Below, piece after piece: positions 57,253 to 64,000 of a stretch of DNA of 64,000 nucleotides; the stretch's first letter is position 1; each line of letters begins with the position of its first letter. Below the pieces are notes generated by a model, which ran no database searches, had not been told where the DNA came from, and saw only the letters and a program-made list of their open reading frames with translations. Origin of the DNA: Akebia trifoliata (Eukaryota > Streptophyta > Magnoliopsida > Ranunculales > Lardizabalaceae); the NCBI GenBank assembly GCA_017979445.1, contig CM030716.1:12561611-12625610 (forward strand), written 5' to 3'. The translations under genes were made by a program, and so were the position numbers.

Positions 57253-60200
57253 TGTGACGCCCCGCCAAACGTTAACACAAATCCCAATGCCAAATCTCAA
57301 GGTACTAGGTGGCACCTCGAAATTTCGGCATGGTCTCCTCTGTTTATGTTAACGTTTCACGGAACTCAAACCTGATAAATCCATTTATAACAAAACCTGT
57401 ATAAAAAGCTGTAAATACAGGGAATGAACAGCGGAAGACTAATTACATCTAATATGTAAGTAGATCAGAGTGCGGAAGATTTAATCATATACAGGCTTAC
57501 AAAATACTCTCACTCTAACATAGGCCTAAACTCTCAATCCAAAAACTACATACATCCTGGATGAAACTGGCAATTCTAACGGATGTAGCCTTAGTGCTCA
57601 CCAGGCAATAAACTCTGATCGTCGATCTGACCGACCAGATACTCCTCAAATACTGACTCTACGCTTGTCTCGGTAGCTGCAAGTGCTGAAACTAAAAAAA
57701 TAGGAAGGAAAGGGTGAGTAACGAAAGTTACCCAGCAAGTCCACAGCCAATTCCTACTAATAACCCTTCCTAAGCATGATCGAATAAAGCATACTGAATA
57801 TTTTTAATACATGCAAGGTTTTACAAGATAAAATACGATCAACTGGTACATATAGCCAGGGATGAGCAACTAAACAGTTTAAAAATTACACATAACATCA
57901 ATCATCCATACTCATTATACATTTTCCATTTTATGCAAATAATGTTGACAACATTAAAATAATAGACATGCTTCTCAGTTTGTAATTCGAAATATAACAA
58001 CAGATACATAATACAAGTGGTGGAGTATTGGAATTAAAGAGTTGGGATTCACGACTGGATCGCTCCCAGTCGGGACATGATATTCCTCAATAACATCGTA
58101 GTTCCTGATTTTGTGGCTGGTCGTGTCTACCACGCTTGCGGAACCATTTATCCGGCTCAGGCTGGCCGTTTGACGTGACCGTAAGCAATGGGTCTTTTTT
58201 CGATGTGTCAGAACGTTCGACTACTACTAGATTGTTAGTGATCACTGACTAATCATCTTCGTCTATGCCTATCAGGCGTGCATGTATTCCCAAATGACAC
58301 TCTACTCGTATACGACCACCTTTACAATACACGTTCACTGGTAAAGATAAGAAAGGAATGGACCCGGATTCCAGTTGTGACTCCACTCTCATACGCGTCC
58401 CATACCACGTATGAGTTTGGTGGTCCCTACCGTACATCCCAGGATAGTGTACCCCTCCGGATGATGTGACACACTATCCCTTCAGGCATTCACAAACCCT
58501 TTAACAGCTCACAAAATAGCTACGTACATATATGATTTTTCATTTAAAACAAAAGAGAAATTAACAGAACAGGGTTGAGAACGGATATCCAGTTCCTACC
58601 ATGCAACCGTGGCCAATCGGCCTAAAATAAATAACAGTACTCAGCGCAAGCGCTAACATAATCGGAAATAAACATGCAACCCTTTCATTAATAACCTGGA
58701 TATCCTTTCACCAACCTACACACAACATACAATGTAAAATGCAGACATCACCCCTCGGGTGTGATTCTGACATTTTACCGTTCATTCCCTTTTCCCATTC
58801 TCTCAACATTCTCATTTTTCATCCTTTTACATCGACCATCCATTTTCGATCTTTCAAAGTCATTCTTTTGGTCTTTCCATTGAAAACCCTCAAAGTTTAT
58901 TTAAAAACAAAGTCCCAGCGATGCTCGGGACCAAGGCTGTTAAAAATAGAGAAAGCTGGTGAAAATTTGGCTAAGTGTCAGAAACTCAATTTTTCAAAGT
59001 TCTCGAAATTGAAAACGGGTTTTTCGAAATGAAAGTCTCGATCATGAGATTCGACACCATATAGTTTTCGTAATCTAATTCAAAGAAACGCGAAAGTTAT
59101 TTCATTTTGAAAACTTGCCGAAAACGTCGAAAATTACGTTTTGTTCTTTAAACCAAAATTCGGATTTTGATCCTTTGAGATTTGGATCTTAAAACCATTC
59201 CCATTGTTCCGAAATGGGGGGTAAAACCTTAATTTCATTAAAGAACTTAAAGTAAATGGAAAGTAAAAATTAAAGAGGACATTTACTTTAATGTTTTTAA
59301 TGAAGTAAAGGGTGAGAAATAGTGTATAAGGTGTGAGGAGGTCAAGCCAAGAGTCAGAACACTGTTCTGAAGAGAACTGTGTCTGTCGGTGGCTGTCGGC
59401 TGCAGAATCAAGATGCTGTCGGTGGAACCGACATAATACACATCGGCAGGTGTCGGTGGGACCGACGGTCCTGCCGACAGAACAAAATTTTCGGCGGCTT
59501 CTTGGTTTGGTCGGTGGCAGAAGCTCCATTCTGTCGGTGGGACCGAAAGAATGCCTTCGGTAGGTGCCGGTGGAACCGACCCTACCCGCCTACAGCCTGA
59601 ACCTCACTCGCGATTTTTGGATTTTTCGATCCCTTTTTCGATTTCTTCTTCCATTTTTCGAACCATTCGACCCACCCACGATTTTGTTATCAAAATTCGA
59701 TAAAGCATAAACAAAACACCTACTTCTACCATGAATTTGAAATCAAACACCAATTTCTATGATTTAAATGCAAACAATAAGTTTTGTTTCAAAACCCTAA
59801 ATGCACATTTGAGAAATCTAAAGTTACCAATAAGAATTGGAAGTCCCTTACTTGGTTGTGGACGCCAAGGATACAAGCTAGCACTACCAATCAGGGTTGG
59901 ATGGCTCGAGAGTCGAGGTTGGGCTGACTTGGATGCGAAACGAGCGAGGGTTTCCAAGGTATCCGACAATGACGTTTTCCTTCTCCTCTAAAATGAAGTA
60001 TAGACCTAGCTCCTAACTCGATGAAGCCCTCGGATGGAATGTGTTGGGGTTTACTCGAGCTACCCGGCTGGTTTTGATGGAGGATGGAGAAAACGAACAA
60101 GAATGAACAACCAAAGGTGGTGAAGTTGTAGCCCTCGTCGTGGCCGACAACTTTGCCTTCTTCGTCGAGGTTCAACTCGGACTCGTTCGCTCACAAACTT

Positions 60201-60722
60201 GACGGAAATGGGTCGAACCCTAGGGTGGAGAAGTGGCTGTCGTTTGGTTTCCTTGGAGAAGAAGAGAAATGAAATGAAATAAAAGAAATAAGATTTCTTT
60301 TATAATAAAGCTGAGGGTATACTTGTAATTTCCCCATCATTTCTAGTTTCGATCGTAACTTAACTATTCGGACTTGAAAAACGACAAACGAATATACCAT
60401 TTCGAATAATTTTTCGATTCGGATCTAATGATGTCATCAAATCTTTTCGATTCTCGCTCTAACGAAATTCCACTGTTTTGGGTCCCACTTAACACGAAAT
60501 TCGAGGATTCTATAACTTCTTTATCCGAATTCGAATTCGGACTTGCTTACAGGCTAATGTATATATTTCGATCCTTTTGAATCTAATGGCGAAGTTGATT
60601 TTATTTGAAATTAATCATAACAAAATCCGAGTATTTTACTCTAAGTCTCTCCTTCGATATTTTCTTCCAAATCTCACCATTTACTTTCCTCGAGATATGA
60701 GTTGAAAATCCGGGGTGTTACA
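57253..60722. mobile_element. 3.47-kb LTR-like insertion (candidate solo LTR)
   Basis: Ends TGTGACGCCCCG...CCGGGGTGTTACA, flanked by TAATT on both sides (57248-57252 and 60723-60727), a 5-bp target duplication. TG...CA with a 5-bp duplication is the rule for LTRs. The complementary ends (CGCCCCG/CGGGGTG) are common in long LTRs of plant Ty3/gypsy elements. No gag or pol domain is visible inside, so it reads as a solo LTR. Open frames inside are short and unrecognised. Confidence 0.7.
59380..59585. repeat. Cluster of GTCGGTGG(G/A)ACCGAC palindromes
   Basis: GTCGGTGGAACCGAC, GTCGGTGGGACCGAC, GTCGGTGGGACCGA and CCGGTGGAACCGAC occur within 200 bp, with related GTCGGTGGC phrases. The arms GTCGGT and ACCGAC are exact complements. 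GC content is clearly above the surroundings. Confidence 0.8.
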
Positions 60723-60867
60723 TAATTATTTTCATTTTCAAATGTTTATAATTCTAAAAACAATTATACAAAAATTTATAATTCTATAGAAATTTCGACA
60801 GCATCTCCTTTTAAAAATGGATATGTGAAATTTTCCTGATAAACAAAATACTTGCACAATACGCAAT

Positions 60868-60945
60868 CTAACATTCACATTACATCGTATATACATAACA
60901 CATCCACATTACATCGTATATACATAACACATCCACATAATATCT
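60868..60945. repeat. Short tandem repeat, about 33-bp unit
   Basis: CACATTACATCGTATATACA followed by TAACACATC occurs twice, with a third partial unit. Confidence 0.85.
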
Positions 60946-61569
60946 AATTTATATTTTGACATCATTTAAATATAACAATCATAGTTAATATAATAAGTAA
61001 AACTAAAATAAATAATACATCCAACAAATGCATACAAAATATATTTTTCATTCTTCTTATTTGACTTCGTTACTTTATCTTGAAGAACATTATCATTGAT
61101 AATGTCAACTTCATCCGTCCACACAAAAGACCTGCATGTCTCTATAAAGTAAAATAACATATGAATTAATATCAATCTCACCAAATATAATGCACACCCA
61201 ACATTGATATCAATGCCATATTACCCGTCAAAATGAACATTTATAAAATATCCTCCCATAATTTTCTTTTGTTTTAGCTGTAACTAATGTCATCACTCGA
61301 CCACATGAACAACATAGTACATACGTATAGTTTGCCATCAATGCTATTTATTATACACAAAGAATATAAATAAATAAGTATCGAATCTTCGAAATATACT
61401 TAAAAATAGTATAATCTTTATTCCAACATTGAATAATAGTATTTATAATTACAATGCAAAGTAAAAAACATAATATGAAAATGTATCAATGATTGTCAGT
61501 AAAAATGACATCAGCTATTGAATCCCTATGTATTTTCATTGTTTGTTGACTCTAACGACCTACTAATTT

Positions 61570-62720
61570 GGAAACTGGATACTCTTGATAAGTGATGCCT
61601 TCTTCTTCTACTCCCGTTGATTCTTCTTCCTCAAATCGAGTAAATTCTTCATCGACAATCACATATTTTCTAATAAAATTGTATAATGCCATGCATGCAA
61701 CAACAATGCTTCATTGTTTGTCCAAACTATATGAATGCATCAACTTCAAGATTGGTTATTTTACTTTAAAAACTCCAAAGGTTCGTTCGATTACGTTCCG
61801 AAGTGAAAAATGTAAATGATTGAATAGTTTATTTTGATCATTTGCCCGTGATCTCCTATAATCTTGTAAATGGTATCGAACACCTCAATAAGGTGCAAGA
61901 TAACCATCCATGAGTGGGTACCCAACGTCGATCAAATAGTATTTACCTATTATCTAAAAAATTATTAATTTCTAGAATTAAATATAAACAGACATAATTA
62001 ACAAGCTTTTAAATATAGACCTGGTGGAGGATAAGAAAAAATTAAACTGGGAGTATTCACTATCTCAAGAAAAACTCGTGAATCATTAGCCGACCCTTCC
62101 CAACCAACCACCACATGAGTGAACAACATGTCAAATGAACATGTTGCCATTATATTTTGTGTGAGTCGTCCCTTATGTCCTCGATATCGCAGTTATTCTG
62201 ATATTGGTACAAATGCACTAACATGTGTTCCGTCTATCGCTCAAATACAATCCTACATATTTTTAAGGTATATTAATATATAAATATTAATAAAATAAAA
62301 AAATTTCAAGTATATATATATATATAATTACCTTAAAATATGGTCAGAAATGAGGATTGTTACGATTGTGCGAGGAGGCTTCATTAAGGTCGGGAGGTAC
62401 AATTAAGGACATTGACAAGTTCACAATAGTTAAAAGAATTTTGTTGAAATACATGCTAATCGTTTGAGGTGAGTGATCAAAATTATTTGTAATTAATCTT
62501 TGTCCTTGATTATGCCCTATTATCAATAAGAATATCGCTAGTTGTTCTTGAATAGTAACATACCATCCCATCTTTAATAGACCTTGATCTTTCAAAATAC
62601 TACACAGATTCAGAAATAGGTGTCGTTCCATTCTAAATAATGCATGACACGTCACACGATTATCATCTAATGTTTTTCGCACAAAGTCAATCCCCTTTAA
62701 CTGACTATTACTATGTGGCT
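61570..62720 (-). pseudogene. PIF/Harbinger transposase (DDE superfamily nuclease), broken
   Basis: On the minus strand the N-terminal part (62682-62344) reads CHALFRMERHLFLNLCSIL, EQLAIFLLIIGHNQGQRLI, HSPQTISMYFNKIL, the helical region of PIF-like transposases. Then AIDGTHVSAFVP carries the first catalytic Asp, WEGSANDSRV the second, and DVGYPLMDGYLAPY plus NVIERTFGVFK the C-terminal block with the Glu. Short introns seem present near 62335-62250 and 62015-61950. Stops interrupt the frame near 62250, 62190, 61885, 61760 and 61710. Confidence 0.85.
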
Positions 62721-63160
62721 CCCTTTATAAGAAATTATCATAATAAAATAAGGAACCTAAGATGGCTCCTGTAGTGACTATACTTAAAATACTTGACTCG
62801 ACAATATTAGTGGTATCACCATTTGAACCGATGGTATCAGTTGTATCATCTGAATCAATAGTAATCATGGTATCAACATTCGAATCTATATGACCTGCTT
62901 ATGAATTCATATTAGTCGTATATATCCATCTAATAGAAAATATTAATCATAATATCCATCCAATATCAAATAAAATATCTATCTAACAAAAAATATAATA
63001 TACATCCAACAGAAAATTAGATATCTATCAAATAGAAAATAAATTATCCAAACTTCAGAGCATATTACACCATAATAATACAAAAAGTAACCAATGTATA
63101 TTGCACCCTATAGGTGCATCATAAAACCCACATAAATATTAAAGTAACATATAAACATGT

Positions 63161-64000
63161 CTAAACATCTTTTCCAGCCATAAAATCAGACATCTCGTCC
63201 ACCAACCACCTAAAACGAACCTCTGTTGATCGTAACACACAAAAAAACTCTCTGAATTGTTTGTTCTTCATAAGCATCTTCAACGCAAATCGATAAAGTG
63301 CACACTTGGGGGTTAAATCTGATAGTTGGTTTAAGAGTTCGATCGACTCTTGAATACTGTATTTCTTAACATGAGTGGGATTGGTAGAAGTAGATATCTG
63401 ATTGTGAACTGCATTTACGAGCTTCTTCAATGATTGGCCAATTCGCATAGCAGTAGTCATCTTCTGCCTATGACCTTGAGGTTGTAGAGTATCGTGACTT
63501 TTACGTCGAGTGGAGTCTGTGGGTGGGGGTACAGTATGGGTAGCATCATCCTCAAATTCATCAGCATCATCAGGCGTAAAGTGTAGAGGTGTCTGAGACT
63601 TTGGATGATGGGTCCCCATGACATCATCTATATCATCCGCATCCAGATTTTCATCCTGGGGTGTTGATGCAGATGGCATTATACTAAATGTAGGCGACCA
63701 CATCTGGTTTCCAGTAGCATATATACCTCTAAATATGAAATCTAATTGTTTCACAAAGTTCAGAGGTTGCTTTCAGAATATTGCATCTTTTGGATGATGC
63801 TATAAAAAATAAAAATCCTAATTTACGTAATGGATAAAAATCTTAAAATAATTAAAAGGATAAATTAACAAAAAAAAAGTGCTTCTAACCACCCATCCAC
63901 CACTTATCACTTGCATTAATATACCAGTGTTAACATCATAAGAGATTCCAGTATTCATGTAAATCTTATTCCAACATCCCCAAATACCTTTTTGTCTATC
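63161..64000 (-). pseudogene. PIF/Harbinger ORF1 (Myb/SANT-like) protein, partial
   Basis: The 197-codon frame 63754-63161 has an acidic, Ser/Pro-rich middle (DDADEFEDDATH), then a helical C-terminus (SIQESIELLNQLSDLTP, FREFFCVLRS) typical of the ORF1 partner proteins. Upstream, across a probable intron, 64000-63890 holds the end of the Myb/SANT-like domain (NTGISYDVNTGIL). ORF1 normally helps the transposase bind DNA and enter the nucleus. The N-terminal domain lies outside the window. Confidence 0.6.

Larger units (their letters stand above)
56691..64000 (-). mobile_element. PIF/Harbinger transposon, runs off the right edge
   Basis: The left terminus GGGCCCGATTGATTTAGC follows TAA, the 3-bp target typical of PIF/Harbinger. 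Both characteristic ORFs, a DDE transposase (61570-62690) and a Myb/SANT-like partner protein (63161-64000), are on the minus strand. A solo-LTR-like insertion and an internal tandem repeat enlarge the element. The right end is outside the window. Broken ORFs make it non-autonomous. Confidence 0.7.

Noticed and set aside
59134..60175. Overlapping 70-131-codon frames on both strands in the LTR-like insertion
   Set aside because: They overlap each other on opposite strands, show no domain and lie in a GC-richer repeat where chance frames are expected.

Overview
The window looks like nuclear DNA of a flowering plant, probably a eudicot. It is AT-rich, has spliced genes with GT-AG introns, and is filled with plant LTR retrotransposons, CACTA and PIF/Harbinger DNA transposons, MITE-like foldbacks and a tRNA-like SINE. 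I see no rRNA, no tRNA gene and no CRISPR array. The species cannot be named from the sequence.

Layout. 1-3735 is the inner part of a broken Ty3/gypsy retrotransposon (minus strand), with its primer-binding site and start-proximal LTR just beyond. About 4470-5772 is a dispersed repeat that recurs near 52.2-53.5 kb. 8510-25058 looks like one large CACTA-type element: CACTA ends, a TGA flank on both sides, and no recognisable transposase. It carries intron-containing fragments of at least nine host genes: LAMMER kinase, RNA polymerase III second subunit, cytochrome c1, a tweety-like membrane protein, a PP2C, an AP1/FUL-type MADS box, an At2g24420-type protein, glyoxalase I and the tail of succinate dehydrogenase SDH1. 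A second CACTA end lies inside at 15.8-16.3 kb, so the element is probably a composite of two.

27190-50061 is the one apparently intact host gene, a plastid 3-ketoacyl-ACP synthase I-like gene with seven exons that encode 468 residues and keep the Cys-His-His triad. Its third intron is 13 kb long because a 10.4-kb CACTA element (34661-45055, TAA flanks) sits in it. That element in turn holds a 5.3-kb Copia element (35476-40751, GAAAC flanks), and the Copia leader contains an antisense piece of a plant auxilin-like gene. The introns also hold a SINE, MITEs and several copies of a roughly 90-bp hairpin motif.

51.07-53.97 kb is repeats, one block copying KAS intron 2. 53975-56421 is a decayed PPR gene split by an insertion. 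From 56691 to the right edge lies a PIF/Harbinger element (both ORFs on the minus strand, broken) that contains a 3.47-kb LTR-like insertion (57253-60722, TAATT flanks).

The genes do not form a pathway. The KAS gene would elongate plastid fatty acids; almost everything else is transposon sequence or host gene pieces carried by transposons.
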